Positions 1 to 9,166 of a stretch of 37,254 nucleotides of DNA are shown piece by piece. The position numbers and the translations under genes are program-made. Every line of letters starts with the position of its first letter. Within the stretch, counting starts at the first letter, position 1. Under the pieces are notes generated by a model, which searched no databases, was not told the DNA's origin, and was given only the letters and a program-made list of their open reading frames with translations. This stretch comes from an uncultured Alphaproteobacteria bacterium (GTDB lineage Bacteria > Pseudomonadota > Alphaproteobacteria > HIMB59 > GCA-002718135), in the NCBI GenBank assembly GCA_902530685.1, contig CACAAZ010000013.1:1-37254 (forward strand). The letters run 5' to 3'.

Positions 1-305
1 TTTTTACTTTTTTAAAAGAAGAAGTAGAAAATGAATGGAAAATTCATAATAGTATCAATAATGAAATTTTAAATTCCTTAATTTGTAGCATTCAGTATTA
101 CAACTTATTAGAAATAAGGGAAATTGAGAAAAATTTAAAAAAAATTCTATCTATTGAAAAAATAAAATTGTTAAATTTATCTTATCAAAAGAAAAATTAT
201 GAAATATCATATTATGGTAATATTGAAATACTATTAAAGTTGTTTAAAATGAATAATTTAAAAATTCTTAACGAAAATAAATTATGTAAAATTTCTTTAA
301 TATGA
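1..305 (+). CDS. C-terminal part of a probable DUF2066 protein (partial)
   Basis: An open frame enters from the left edge (codons in phase with position 3) and stops at TGA 303-305, giving about 100 residues without a start. The residues are Lys/Asn/Ile/Leu-rich like the neighbours. Near the end comes a segment YEISYYGNIEILLKLF followed by a short hydrophobic tail. It resembles the C-terminal 'Y-G-x-x-x-x-L...L' repeat of DUF2066 proteins, which in alphaproteobacteria often sit just before the DnaA-like hda gene. The stop overlaps the hda start as ATGA (302-305), so the two are probably co-transcribed and translationally coupled. No catalytic function is known for DUF2066. The frame is clearly coding; the family name rests on context and a weak motif. 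Confidence 0.6.
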   Translation, partial: FTFLKEEVENEWKIHNSINNEILNSLICSIQYYNLLEIREIEKNLKKILSIEKIKLLNLSYQKKNYEISYYGNIEILLKLFKMNNLKILNENKLCKISLI

Positions 306-931
306 AAAAGCAAAGAATATTTAAATTTGATTTTAAAGAAATTATCAATCCTTCGAATTTTTACGTAAATGAAACTAATTTACAGGCTTTTAATGGTGTA
401 ATAAATAATAATTATAAAAATATTTATCTATATGGTCCAAAAAAAAGTGGTAAATCATATCTTTCAGAAATTTGGACTCAGAAGTATAATGCGATAAAAT
501 TAGACAATAATTTTGAACGAATTATTGAAATTAAAAAAAATGTTTTTATTGATGATATTGAAAAAATTAATAATGAAGAAGAAATATTCCATATTATTAA
601 TCACTGTACACTTAATAGACTAAGTATTTTAATTACCTCAAATCTTTTTATAAATGAAATAAATTTTTTTTTAAATGATTTAAATTCAAGATTAAAAGTT
701 TTTAATTTTTTAAGAATAAATAAACCAGACGATGACATGCTTTTAAATATCCTAATAAAAAAATTTACTGAAAAACAATTTGTTATAAACTCTGAAGATA
801 TTTTTCAATTTATATTGAAACATGCAAATAGGTCTTATGAGAATATTCATAATATAGTTAATAAATTAGACAATCTGTCAATTGAAAAAAAAAGACAATT
901 AACAATACCATTAGTTAAAGAAATATTGTAG
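302..931 (+). CDS. hdaA: HdaA-type DnaA-like AAA+ ATPase
   Basis: A 209-residue protein related to the AAA+ core of DnaA but lacking the DnaA N-terminal domains and the DNA-binding domain IV, as expected for Hda/HdaA. In other bacteria Hda works with the sliding clamp to promote ATP hydrolysis by DnaA after initiation (regulatory inactivation of DnaA). Walker A is at residues 45-52 (GPKKSGKS) and Walker B at about 81-86 (VFIDDI). The N-terminal region 'FKFDFKEIINPSNFYV' resembles the segment where Hda proteins start their ATPase core. It overlaps the upstream gene by 4 bases and ends 12 bases before aspS. The family assignment is firm; the cellular role is inferred from homologues. Confidence 0.85.
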   Translation: MKKQRIFKFDFKEIINPSNFYVNETNLQAFNGVINNNYKNIYLYGPKKSGKSYLSEIWTQKYNAIKLDNNFERIIEIKKNVFIDDIEKINNEEEIFHIINHCTLNRLSILITSNLFINEINFFLNDLNSRLKVFNFLRINKPDDDMLLNILIKKFTEKQFVINSEDIFQFILKHANRSYENIHNIVNKLDNLSIEKKRQLTIPLVKEIL

Positions 932-943
932 ACAATCAAAATT

Positions 944-2710
944 ATGAATAAATATCGTTCGCATTTATGCTCAGATCTATCAATAAGTAATTTAAGTGAT
1001 AAGGTCACCTTATCTGGTTGGGCTGACACCATTAGAGACCATGGAAACTTGTTATTCATTGATCTAAGAGATAATTATGGCATAACACAATGCGTAATAG
1101 ACGGAACTCACTCTCTTTTTAATGAAATTAGCAAACTGAGTAATGAAAGTGTTATAACGATTGCTGGTGTTGTAGTAAAAAGATCCGAAGAAACTATAAA
1201 TAAAAATCTGCTAACTGGTGAAATTGAAGTTAAGATTGATGATTATAAATTGCTATCAAAATCTGAAATTCTTCCATTACCCGTCAATTCAGATATTGAA
1301 TATGGTGAAGAGATTAGACTTAAATACAGATTCTTAGACTTAAGAAGAAATAAACTTCATAAAAATATCTTGCTAAGAAATAAAATTATTTCTGATATTA
1401 GAAAAAAAATGACTGAAAGAAATTTTATAGAGTTTCAAACACCTATATTAACTTCATCATCACCAGAAGGTGCTAGAGATTATCTAGTACCCTCTAGATT
1501 ACATCAGGGTAAATTTTATGCTCTTCCTCAAGCGCCCCAACAATTTAAACAATTATTAATGATTGCTGGATTTGATAAATATTTTCAAATAGCACCATGT
1601 TTTAGGGATGAAGATAGTAGAGCAGATCGTTCTCCAGGTGAATTCTATCAATTAGATTTTGAAATGAGTTTTGTGACTCAAGAAGATATATTTGCAGCCA
1701 TTGAGCCAGTTTTATTTGAAATATTTGATGAAAATAAAAAAAATAAAAAAATCAAAGTAAGCCCATACCCTTTTAAAAGAATACCATACAATGAAACAAT
1801 GGAAACATATGGAACGGATAAACCAGACCTACGAAATCCACTAGTAATAAGCGATTATACAAAAGTATTTAGAGATTCAAATTTTAAAATATTTAGTAAT
1901 CAAATAGATAAAGGATCAGTAGTTAAAGGAATAATTGTTAAAAATACTGGTGATCAACCTAGAAGTTTCTTTGATAAATTAAATAACTGGGCGAGAGAAG
2001 AAGGGGCCGCTGGATTAGGTTATATTTCATTCATAGAAAATAATTTTAAAGGTCCAATTGCAAAGAACTTAAATGAAGATCAATTATTAACATTAAAGCT
2101 TGAAGAAAATGACTCCATATTTTTCATTTGTGATAAATTGAAAGAAGCTCAATTATTTTCTGGTAAAGTAAGAGAAAAAATTTGTAATGATTTAAATTTA
2201 CTTAATAAAAACTCTTTTGAATTTTGTTGGATAGTAGACTTTCCAATGTATGAAATTGATGAAAAAACCAATAAAATACAATTTAGTCATAATCCTTTTT
2301 CAATGCCACAAGGTGAAATGGAGTCTTTAGAAAAAAAAGATCCTCTTGACATAAAAGCATATCAATATGACATTGTTTGTAACGGTATAGAGTTATCCTC
2401 TGGTGCAATTAGAAATCATAAGCCAGAAATTATGTATAAAGCATTTGATATAGCTGGTTATTCGAAAGAAGATTTAGAGAAAAAATTTTCAGGAATGATT
2501 AATGCCCTCAAGTTTGGAGCACCTCCTCATGGAGGTAGTGCTCCAGGTATTGATAGAATTGTTATGTTACTTGCTGATGAGCTAAACATTAGAGAAGTAA
2601 TAGCTTTCCCAATGAATCAACAAGCTATGGATTTAATGATGGATGCTCCTGCAAGTATTGATAAAGAAAGACTAGAAGAATTAGGTATAAAATTAATAGA
2701 TAAAAATTAA
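944..2710 (+). CDS. aspS: Aspartyl-tRNA synthetase, probably non-discriminating
   Basis: A 588-residue class II aminoacyl-tRNA synthetase of the bacterial type with the GAD insertion; E. coli AspS is 590 residues. It charges tRNA-Asp in the cytoplasm. Visible landmarks are the N-terminal OB-fold anticodon domain (about 1-110), class II motif 2 '[20 protein letters not shown]' and motif 3 '[19 protein letters not shown]' near the end. In the anticodon domain the residue after RD is His33 (RDHG). From memory, His at this place marks non-discriminating AspRS (as in Pseudomonas), whereas E. coli has Leu. Such enzymes also make Asp-tRNA-Asn, which GatCAB then amidates. The 3' end overlaps the opposite-strand EamA gene by 18 bases. 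Confidence 0.97.
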   Translation: MNKYRSHLCSDLSISNLSDKVTLSGWADTIRDHGNLLFIDLRDNYGITQCVIDGTHSLFNEISKLSNESVITIAGVVVKRSEETINKNLLTGEIEVKIDDYKLLSKSEILPLPVNSDIEYGEEIRLKYRFLDLRRNKLHKNILLRNKIISDIRKKMTERNFIEFQTPILTSSSPEGARDYLVPSRLHQGKFYALPQAPQQFKQLLMIAGFDKYFQIAPCFRDEDSRADRSPGEFYQLDFEMSFVTQEDIFAAIEPVLFEIFDENKKNKKIKVSPYPFKRIPYNETMETYGTDKPDLRNPLVISDYTKVFRDSNFKIFSNQIDKGSVVKGIIVKNTGDQPRSFFDKLNNWAREEGAAGLGYISFIENNFKGPIAKNLNEDQLLTLKLEENDSIFFICDKLKEAQLFSGKVREKICNDLNLLNKNSFEFCWIVDFPMYEIDEKTNKIQFSHNPFSMPQGEMESLEKKDPLDIKAYQYDIVCNGIELSSGAIRNHKPEIMYKAFDIAGYSKEDLEKKFSGMINALKFGAPPHGGSAPGIDRIVMLLADELNIREVIAFPMNQQAMDLMMDAPASIDKERLEELGIKLIDKN

Positions 2711-3586
2711 TCCTGTTCCAAAAATTGCAAAAATTGTTCCCACCCATGCACCATAAGAGGGTATTTTTTTTGTTAATATCCAAAGAAGAAATAATATCAT
2801 TATTGGACTAGTGGAAGATAAAGTTGCAACAATACCTGCATCAGCTTTTTGTAATGCGATTAAGAGTAAACTCATACCTAAGGCCATTCCTAAAAAGCCA
2901 CTAAGAATTGATTGGTAAATAATTTTTGCTGTAAGATTTACTTTTGTATTAAAAACTTCATAATTTAAAAAAAATGTAAATGATAAAAAAATACATGAAA
3001 TAGTAGTCCTAATTGCTGCTGAAGCTATTGGATCTGCTCCATCTGATAATATCGGTTTCATCATAACCAATCCAATTGCTTGGCACAAAGCAGCTCCAAT
3101 GGATAAAATAATTCCTATATAAAGTGGACCTTCTACTTTTTCCCATCTATGCCCAGATCCTTTCTTATCTCCATAGGAAATTGCTAAAACAACACCAAAA
3201 AAAACAACAAAACAACCAATAATACTTACAATTGAAGCGAGTTCATTTAGAAAAAAAATATTAATTATTATAGTAAAAGGAGCAGCTAATGAAAATAAAA
3301 TATTATTCCTTCTTGGTCCAATTTTTTGTAAGGCAATAAACAATAAAGTATCACCTAAGAATATCCCAACAATTCCTGAAATTACAATAATAGTTAAATA
3401 ATCAACGCTTATCGTATTCCAAGTATTTACATAAAATGTGTAAGTAATTAATATTATAGATACAAAAAATAATCTAAGACGATTAAAAGCCAAACCTCCA
3501 ATAGTTCTAGTAACATCTGCTGATACTAAAGACGCCACTGCCCAACAGAGTGCAGCAGCCATTGCAACAAAGTAATAATAGATCAT
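2693..3586 (-). CDS. EamA-family (DMT) transporter
   Basis: A 297-residue, highly hydrophobic protein with two tandem EamA repeats of about five membrane helices each, the usual size and layout of drug/metabolite transporter superfamily permeases in the inner membrane. Repeat 1 starts at '[20 protein letters not shown]'; repeat 2 starts at '[18 protein letters not shown]'. Substrates of this family range over amino acids, nucleosides and other metabolites and cannot be read from the sequence. The gene lies 8 bases downstream of a small reverse-strand membrane ORF and probably shares its transcript. Its stop lies inside the end of aspS (18-base convergent overlap). Confidence 0.9.
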   Translation of the reverse strand: MIYYYFVAMAAALCWAVASLVSADVTRTIGGLAFNRLRLFFVSIILITYTFYVNTWNTISVDYLTIIVISGIVGIFLGDTLLFIALQKIGPRRNNILFSLAAPFTIIINIFFLNELASIVSIIGCFVVFFGVVLAISYGDKKGSGHRWEKVEGPLYIGIILSIGAALCQAIGLVMMKPILSDGADPIASAAIRTTISCIFLSFTFFLNYEVFNTKVNLTAKIIYQSILSGFLGMALGMSLLLIALQKADAGIVATLSSTSPIMILFLLWILTKKIPSYGAWVGTIFAIFGTGLIFIY

Positions 3587-3594
3587 ATTGTTTA

Positions 3595-3783
3595 TTAAAA
3601 TAAACTTAAAATAAATTTAATAGGTATTGATAAATACTCACCTAAAAGATGTTCTTGTAATGCAAATCTTTTAATTAATCCTGTAGCTCTTAATATTGCA
3701 TATATTACTAAAGCCCATAAATAAATTCCAAAAATAAAATTTATGTATGATATTATTTTTTTAAATTTGTTATAATAATTCAT
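3595..3783 (-). CDS. Small single-pass membrane protein, unknown
   Basis: A 62-residue ORF with a basic N-terminus, one clear membrane segment (about residues 13-33, 'NFIFGIYLWALVIYAILRA') and a second, weaker hydrophobic stretch at the end. It fills what would otherwise be a 200-base gap, and its stop is 8 bases before the EamA start, suggesting an operon. Its ATG directly abuts the ATG of the glycosylase on the other strand (CATATG at 3781-3786). I do not recognise a family. It may be real because intergenic space is scarce here, but an AT-rich chance ORF with a hydrophobic bias is possible. Confidence 0.5.
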   Translation of the reverse strand: MNYYNKFKKIISYINFIFGIYLWALVIYAILRATGLIKRFALQEHLLGEYLSIPIKFILSLF

Positions 3784-4401
3784 ATGAAACCTAAATATTG
3801 GAATAAAGGTAAGATTTATCTATCAAATAAAGATAAAGTTTTGAAGAAATTAATTCAAACTTATAGGAATGAATATTTAAATCTAAATTCTAATTATTTT
3901 CATTCTTTAATTAATTCAATAATTGGTCAACAAATATCAGTATCTGCAGCTGATTCGATAAAAACTAAATTTTTTAAACTTAAAAGAAATATAACACCAC
4001 AAACTGTATCTAATTTACGTACTACAAATTTACGAAAATGCGGTCTATCAAGACAAAAAATTTTGTATATAAGAAATATTTCTAAATTTTTTTTACAAAA
4101 CAAGAAATTCATAAAAAATATTAATAAATATTCTGAACAAGAAATTTATAAAAATTTAATTGAAATAAAAGGAGTAGGGAATTGGACTATCCATATGTTT
4201 TTAATGTTTAGTTATGGAAGCTCAAACATTTTTCCAACAGGTGATTTAGGTTTTTTAAAAGCTATTTCAAAAATGTATAAAATCCCATTACCTATAAGCG
4301 ATAGAAAACTAAAATTATTAAACCAAAAATGGAGCCCTTTTTGTTCACAAGCTACTTGGTATTTATGGAGATCTCTCGACCCTATACCTGTAAATTATTA
4401 A
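3784..4401 (+). CDS. DNA-3-methyladenine glycosylase (AlkA-like HhH-GPD)
   Basis: A 205-residue protein of the HhH-GPD base-excision repair superfamily. The domain begins at 'LINSIIGQQISVSAADSI', typical of AlkA-type glycosylases (IxxQQxS). The helix-hairpin-helix is 'IKGVGNWTIHMFLMF', and the catalytic aspartate is probably Asp154 in 'PTGDLGF'. It lacks the Fe-S cysteine cluster of the Nth/MutY type and the N-terminal extension of E. coli AlkA, so it resembles the short bacterial 3-methyladenine glycosylase II form. It should remove alkylated purines from DNA in the cytoplasm. It appears to be transcribed alone: a reverse gene abuts upstream and a 94-base gap follows. Confidence 0.88.
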   Translation: MKPKYWNKGKIYLSNKDKVLKKLIQTYRNEYLNLNSNYFHSLINSIIGQQISVSAADSIKTKFFKLKRNITPQTVSNLRTTNLRKCGLSRQKILYIRNISKFFLQNKKFIKNINKYSEQEIYKNLIEIKGVGNWTIHMFLMFSYGSSNIFPTGDLGFLKAISKMYKIPLPISDRKLKLLNQKWSPFCSQATWYLWRSLDPIPVNY

Positions 4402-4495
4402 AAATCTTATTTTTTTTAAATAATTAACATATTTTTTATTTAACAAAGTAAATATTCAACAAAATTCGCAAAATTTAAAATATTAATATTAATTA

Positions 4496-5998
4496 ATGGG
4501 TCAATTTATTTTAGATATTCAAAATATTAGTAAATCTTTTCCAAGAGTTAAGGCAAATAACAAAGTTTCTTTTGGAGTTAAAAAAAATACTGTTCACGCA
4601 ATTTTAGGAGAAAATGGAGCTGGTAAATCAACATTCGTAAAAATTTTATATGGTCTTATTAAGCAAGATGAAGGAAAAATAATTTATAAAAATAATGAAT
4701 TAAAAATTTCTTCTCCTGCTGAAGCCAGGAAAGTTGGTATTGGAATGATATTTCAACATTTTTCATTATTTGAATCTTTAACTGTTAGAGAAAACTTAAT
4801 GTTAGGTATTGATGATTATATATCTTATAAAAAACTTGAAATTAAAATTGAAAATTTAATTCAAAAGTATAAGTTAACACTTGATCTAGATGCTCCTGTA
4901 ATTTCACTTTCTTCTGGTCAAAAACAGAGGGTAGAAATAGTAAGAGTTTTACTACAAAATCCAAAAATATTAGTAATGGATGAACCTACATCTGTATTAT
5001 CTCCACAAGAGGTTAAAAGTTTATTTATTACACTCAATGCACTTGTAAAAGATGAAACTACAATACTATACATCACACATAAATTAGAAGAAGTCATTAC
5101 AATTTGTAATAGTGTTACAATAATGCGTGATGGCGAAGTTATTGAAACCTCATCAATTGGTAGTAACACTGCAAAAACACTTGCTAATAAAATGTTAGGT
5201 AAAAATTTAGAAGAGATTTCAAAAGATTTTTCAGCAATAAAGGATCAGATAAATTTTGAAGTGAATAATCTTTCTTGTAAATTTAATGATCCCTTTTTTA
5301 CAGATATAATCAATATTTCATTTAAAGTAAATAAAGGTGAAATACTAGGTATTGCTGGAGTTGCTGGTAATGGTCAAACTGAATTAATGGAAATTTTATC
5401 TGGTGAAAATTTGAATATAGAGTCAGGAAAAATACTATACAACAATAAAAGAATTGAAAAATTAAATCCACAACAAAGAAGAAATTTATCAATTTCTTTT
5501 GTGCCTGAAGATAGATTAGGTCATAGTGCAGTCCCAGAACTTTCGTTAAATGAAAATACTTTATTGAGTAGATTTTATAATAATAAATTTACAAAAAATG
5601 GATTAATTCAGAAAAAGATTTTAGATGATCATACTAAAAGTATAATTAATCTCTTTAATGTAAAATGTTTAGACGCTGATTCTAATGCTTCAAGTTTATC
5701 AGGTGGAAATTTGCAAAAATATGTAATTGGTAGAGAAATTTTATCTGAACCTGAATTATTAATAATTTCACATCCTACATGGGGCATTGATGCAGGAGCG
5801 GAAAACTTTATTAGACAATCATTGATTAAATTATCAAAACTTGGAACATCCATAATTGTAATTTCACAAGATTTGGAAGAGTTAATTCAAATTTCACATA
5901 AATTATCAATTATATATAATGGCACTCTATCAAATACATTTAATACTGATAGTATAGATATCGAGAAAGTTGGATTACTTATGGGCGGAGGAAAATGA
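4496..5998 (+). CDS. Nucleoside-type ABC transporter, fused double ATPase
   Basis: A 500-residue protein with two ABC ATPase modules in tandem, as in the sugar/nucleoside importers (RbsA, YufO, NupA type). Module 1 has Walker A 'GENGAGKST', signature 'LSSGQKQR' and Walker B 'ILVMDEPTS'. Module 2 has the degenerate Walker A 'GVAGNGQTE', signature 'LSGGNLQK' and the altered Walker B 'LLIISHPTWGID', which is normal for this family. It powers uptake through the two permeases that follow. The stop overlaps the first permease start as ATGA (5995-5998). The 94 bases upstream are almost pure A/T, so any promoter there cannot be read with confidence. The likely substrate is purine nucleosides or bases, given the BMP protein and the phosphoribosyltransferase downstream. 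Confidence 0.92.
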   Translation: MGQFILDIQNISKSFPRVKANNKVSFGVKKNTVHAILGENGAGKSTFVKILYGLIKQDEGKIIYKNNELKISSPAEARKVGIGMIFQHFSLFESLTVRENLMLGIDDYISYKKLEIKIENLIQKYKLTLDLDAPVISLSSGQKQRVEIVRVLLQNPKILVMDEPTSVLSPQEVKSLFITLNALVKDETTILYITHKLEEVITICNSVTIMRDGEVIETSSIGSNTAKTLANKMLGKNLEEISKDFSAIKDQINFEVNNLSCKFNDPFFTDIINISFKVNKGEILGIAGVAGNGQTELMEILSGENLNIESGKILYNNKRIEKLNPQQRRNLSISFVPEDRLGHSAVPELSLNENTLLSRFYNNKFTKNGLIQKKILDDHTKSIINLFNVKCLDADSNASSLSGGNLQKYVIGREILSEPELLIISHPTWGIDAGAENFIRQSLIKLSKLGTSIIVISQDLEELIQISHKLSIIYNGTLSNTFNTDSIDIEKVGLLMGGGK

Positions 5999-7068
5999 AT
6001 TTTTTTTTACCCTCAATTGTTCTAAGAACACAAAATTCAAGTTCTGTAAATTTTTTAGTTCCTTTGATAGCTATTGTTTTCACTCTATTAACAGGATCAT
6101 TAATATTTTCCTTGTTAGGTTTCGATCCTATTTATTCTCTATATACTTTCTTTATCTCACCAATCTCATCGTTGTATGGATTTTCTGAGTTACTAGTTAA
6201 AGCTACACCCCTAGCATTAATTGCTATTGGTTTATCTTATTGTTTTAAAAATAATATTTATAATATTGGAGCAGAAGGTCAGCTTACAATGGGTGCAATA
6301 TTTGGTGGGGGTGTTGCAATATATTTTTATAATGTTGAAGGATTTTGGTTACTCCCTCTTATGCTTTTAGCAGGAGTACTTGGAGGATCTTTATGGGCTT
6401 TAATACCAGCTCTTTTAAAAACAAAATTTAATACCAATGAAATTTTAACTAGTTTAATGTTAGTTTATGTTGCTACTTTTATATTAGATTATCTTGTGGT
6501 AGGTCCCTGGAAAGATCCTTCAGGGTTTAGTTATCCAAAATCTAGACCATTCAATGAATCTGCAAGAATGCCTGAATTATTTAATGGTCTAAGAGTACAC
6601 TTTGGTTTAGTAATAACATTAATTCTAATTTTTATTTCATGGTTTATATTTTCAAAAACAATTTTTGGCTTTCAATTAAAAGTATCAGGTCTAAGTATTA
6701 AAGCAGCTCGATTTGCAGGTTTTAATCAAAACAAACTTATTATTTCTGCTTTTATAATTTGTGGGGGATTTGCTGGATTAGCAGGATTAGGAGAAGTTTC
6801 AGGACCTATTGGTTTGTTGTATAGAGATATATCTCCTAATTATGGTTTTACAGCAATAATCGTTGCTTTTCTAGGAAGATTACATCCAATAGGAATAATT
6901 TTTTCTTCATTAATTATTGCTTTGACTTATTTAGGTGCTGAAGATGCTCAAATTTTTTTACAAATTCCCTCTGCAGTTGGATTTATTTTTCAAGGATTAT
7001 TATTATTTTACCTTTTGGGTGCAGAATTATTGATTAATTATAAAATTCAATTTGGAAAAATTTCATGA
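5995..7068 (+). CDS. Nucleoside-type ABC transporter permease 1
   Basis: A 357-residue integral membrane protein of the BPD_transp_2 (branched-chain amino acid/sugar/nucleoside) permease family, matching the longer YufP/NupB partner. The characteristic early motif is 'IGLSYCFKNNIYNIGAEGQL' (residues about 73-92), and 'FAGLAGLGEVSG' and 'AIIVAFLGRLHPIGIIFSS' follow later. It has about eight to ten membrane segments. It overlaps the ATPase gene by 4 bases at its start and the second permease by 4 bases at its end (ATGA 7065-7068), so the three proteins are probably made in step. It forms the membrane channel as a heterodimer with permease 2. Confidence 0.92.
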   Translation: MNFFLPSIVLRTQNSSSVNFLVPLIAIVFTLLTGSLIFSLLGFDPIYSLYTFFISPISSLYGFSELLVKATPLALIAIGLSYCFKNNIYNIGAEGQLTMGAIFGGGVAIYFYNVEGFWLLPLMLLAGVLGGSLWALIPALLKTKFNTNEILTSLMLVYVATFILDYLVVGPWKDPSGFSYPKSRPFNESARMPELFNGLRVHFGLVITLILIFISWFIFSKTIFGFQLKVSGLSIKAARFAGFNQNKLIISAFIICGGFAGLAGLGEVSGPIGLLYRDISPNYGFTAIIVAFLGRLHPIGIIFSSLIIALTYLGAEDAQIFLQIPSAVGFIFQGLLLFYLLGAELLINYKIQFGKIS

Positions 7069-7934
7069 ATCTAGATTTTATAATTGGAATTTTAGAAATT
7101 ATATTAATAGCTACAACCCCACTTGTTTTTGCAGCAATTGGTGAGTTAGTAACTGAAAAATCTGGAGTTTTAAATTTAGGTGTTGAGGGTATGATGTTAG
7201 TTGGTGCAGTTTCAGCATTTGTTACACTAGTAATTAGCGGAAGTTATTTTTTGGCATTTTTAATCTCTATCTTTTCAGGGATTTTAATGTCAGGTATGTT
7301 TGCAATCTTAGTTCTGTATTTAATGACAAATCAAATAGCAACAGGTCTAGCTTTAACAATTTTTGGTATTGGTTTAAGCTCTATGATTGGAAAAAAATAT
7401 ATTGGAACACCAATAGATGGTTTATCTCCATGGTTTTTTGTTTTAATTTCTTTTGTAATAGTATTTATTGTAAGTTATTTTTTTTATAAAACTAAATCTG
7501 GATTAATTTTGAGAGCAGTTGGTGAATCTCATAATGCTGCACATGCTTTAGGTTACAATGTAATTAAGGTCAGATTCATAGCTATTATATTTGGTGGATC
7601 AATGTGTGCACTTGCTGGTTCATATATATCAATATGTTATGCACCAATGTGGCAGGAAGGCATGACCGCAGAAAGAGGCTGGATTGCTCTTGCAATAGTA
7701 GTTTTTTCTACATGGAAACCTGAAAGAATTTTAATTGGTGCTTACATTTTTGGTGGAGTAACTATTTTGCAAATGAATCTTCAGGCATTGGGTATAAGAA
7801 TTCCTGGTCAATTTTTTAATATGGCTCCTTATGTTGCAACAATCATTGTTCTTATATTTATTTCTAGTAATAAACTCAGAATAAAACTTAGTGCACCAGC
7901 ATCTTTGACCATACCCTTTTTTAAAGGAAAATAA
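7065..7934 (+). CDS. Nucleoside-type ABC transporter permease 2
   Basis: A 289-residue membrane protein, the shorter YufQ/NupC-type partner of the preceding permease. Diagnostic segments are 'FAAIGELVTEKSGVLNLGVE' near the N-terminus and 'GMTAERGWIALAIVVFSTWK' in the second half, both conserved in nucleoside ABC permeases. It starts inside the stop of permease 1. A 104-base gap with a weak AT-rich inverted repeat (7941-7963) separates it from the binding-protein gene, which leaves room for separate control of the binding protein. Confidence 0.92.
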   Translation: MNLDFIIGILEIILIATTPLVFAAIGELVTEKSGVLNLGVEGMMLVGAVSAFVTLVISGSYFLAFLISIFSGILMSGMFAILVLYLMTNQIATGLALTIFGIGLSSMIGKKYIGTPIDGLSPWFFVLISFVIVFIVSYFFYKTKSGLILRAVGESHNAAHALGYNVIKVRFIAIIFGGSMCALAGSYISICYAPMWQEGMTAERGWIALAIVVFSTWKPERILIGAYIFGGVTILQMNLQALGIRIPGQFFNMAPYVATIIVLIFISSNKLRIKLSAPASLTIPFFKGK

Positions 7935-8025
7935 ATATCCACTAAAAATTAAATTTTATTAGTATGAGTTATTGAGGCAAAATTAAAAATATTTAAAATG
8001 ATATTTGAAAAGAATTATTTTTAGC

Positions 8026-8033
8026 AGGTGAGG
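8026..8033 (+). promoter_or_regulatory. Strong Shine-Dalgarno site for the BMP binding protein
   Basis: AGGTGAGG lies five bases before the ATG at 8039. It is one of the clearest ribosome-binding sites in the window, where most genes have none that can be recognised. This fits the need to make a periplasmic binding protein in excess over its membrane partners. Confidence 0.7.
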
Positions 8034-8038
8034 TTAAA

Positions 8039-9106
8039 ATGATTAGAATTATTACTTTTTTTACTACTTTTTTATTTTTTATATTTGGAAGTGCGCATGC
8101 AGATCCAAAAAAAGTAGGATTTATTTATATTGGTCCTCCTGGTGATCATGGATGGACATATATGCATGACGTTGGGAGAAAATACATGGAAAGTCAGTTG
8201 GGAGACTCTATTTCAACTACTTATATTGAAAATGTTCCAGAAAACGCTGATGCAGTTAGAGCTATTAGAAAATTAGCTGACTCTGGTCATGATCTAATTT
8301 TTACAACTTCTTTTAATTATATGGATCAAACCCATGAAGTTGCAAAAGATTTTCCAGATATTAAATTTGAACATGCCACGGGATATATTCAAGCTGATAA
8401 TGTCGCGACTTACTCAGCAAGATTTTATGAAGGCAGAATGATTGAAGGTCATATTGCGGGACACATGACAAAAACCAATACTATTGGTTATATTGCCTCT
8501 TATCCTATTCCTGAAGTTGTAAGAGGTATAAATGCCTTTTATTTAGCAGCATCAAAAGTAAATCCAGATATTAAAATGAAAATAATTTGGGTTTTCACAT
8601 GGTATGATCCAGGCAAAGAGGCAGATGCAGCTAACACTCTAATAAATCAAGGAGCAGATATTATTGTTCAGCATACTGATACTTATGCACCTTGTCAGGC
8701 TGCTCAAAAAGCAGGAGTGCTTGCATTTGGACAAGCATCAAATCAGGAAGAATTTTGCCCTGACTCGCATTTGACGGCTATCGAAGACATTTGGGGACCA
8801 TATTATGCAGCAAGAGCAAAGGCTGTTGTTGATGGAACATGGTCATCAGGCGATACATGGGATGGAATGGATAAAGGTATGGTTGTAATGTCACCGTACA
8901 ATACAAAATTGATGCCTGCTAGTCTGATTCAAGAGGCTGTAAATATGGAGGTTGCTATTAAAGATGGCACACTTCATCCATTTACTGGTCCAATTTATAA
9001 TCAAGCTGGTGAAATGGTTGTTCCTGAAGGTGAAGTTGCACCAGATGGAATGTTGCTTGGTATGAATTTTTATGTTCAGGGGATAGACGGAGAAGTCCCT
9101 CAATAA
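8039..9106 (+). CDS. BMP-family periplasmic substrate-binding protein
   Basis: A 355-residue secreted protein of the BMP/PnrA family of ABC-importer receptors. A signal peptide covers residues 1-21 (basic start, Phe/Leu-rich core, AHA before the cleavage point). There is no lipobox cysteine, so it should be a free periplasmic protein. The mature protein opens with 'KKVGFIYIGPPGDHGWTYMH', the typical first strand and ligand loop of the family, and continues with 'GRMIEGHIAGHMTKTNTIGY'. Known relatives bind purine nucleosides (PnrA, Med) or other small compounds. The linked ATPase and two permeases and the downstream purine-type phosphoribosyltransferase favour purine uptake. The exact ligand is inferred. 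Confidence 0.93.
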   Translation: MIRIITFFTTFLFFIFGSAHADPKKVGFIYIGPPGDHGWTYMHDVGRKYMESQLGDSISTTYIENVPENADAVRAIRKLADSGHDLIFTTSFNYMDQTHEVAKDFPDIKFEHATGYIQADNVATYSARFYEGRMIEGHIAGHMTKTNTIGYIASYPIPEVVRGINAFYLAASKVNPDIKMKIIWVFTWYDPGKEADAANTLINQGADIIVQHTDTYAPCQAAQKAGVLAFGQASNQEEFCPDSHLTAIEDIWGPYYAARAKAVVDGTWSSGDTWDGMDKGMVVMSPYNTKLMPASLIQEAVNMEVAIKDGTLHPFTGPIYNQAGEMVVPEGEVAPDGMLLGMNFYVQGIDGEVPQ

Positions 9107-9122
9107 ATACTAATATTATTTA

Positions 9123-9156
9123 CCTCTCTAAAATTTAATTTAGGGAGGTTTATTTT
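9123..9156 (+). terminator. Intrinsic terminator or attenuator hairpin
   Basis: CCTCTCTAAA (9123-9132) pairs with TTTAGGGAGG (9139-9148): ten base pairs, one of them G-T, with a six-base loop. The tail TTTATTTT (9149-9156) follows at once. This is the best terminator-like structure in the window. It sits after the binding-protein gene and only 10 bases before the phosphoribosyltransferase ATG. It may therefore end most transcripts while letting some through, or act on translation, since its 3' arm GGGAGG resembles a ribosome-binding site. Confidence 0.7.
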
Positions 9157-9166
9157 GGAGATTCTA

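Noticed and set aside
847-1059. A 70-residue reverse-strand ORF across the hdaA-aspS junction, and similar short antisense ORFs inside aspS, the ABC ATPase, serA, htpG, PhyH and mcl
   Set aside because: They lie wholly over well-supported genes in other frames, have no recognisable domain, and AT-rich coding DNA readily gives such shadows.
5970-6188. A forward 72-residue ORF overlapping the ATPase-permease junction
   Set aside because: It overlaps two solid genes in another frame; its hydrophobic look comes from out-of-frame reading of a membrane protein gene.
7941-7963. Weak inverted repeat between permease 2 and the binding-protein gene as a terminator
   Set aside because: Only five continuous pairs plus a bulged three-pair extension, and no T-run follows.
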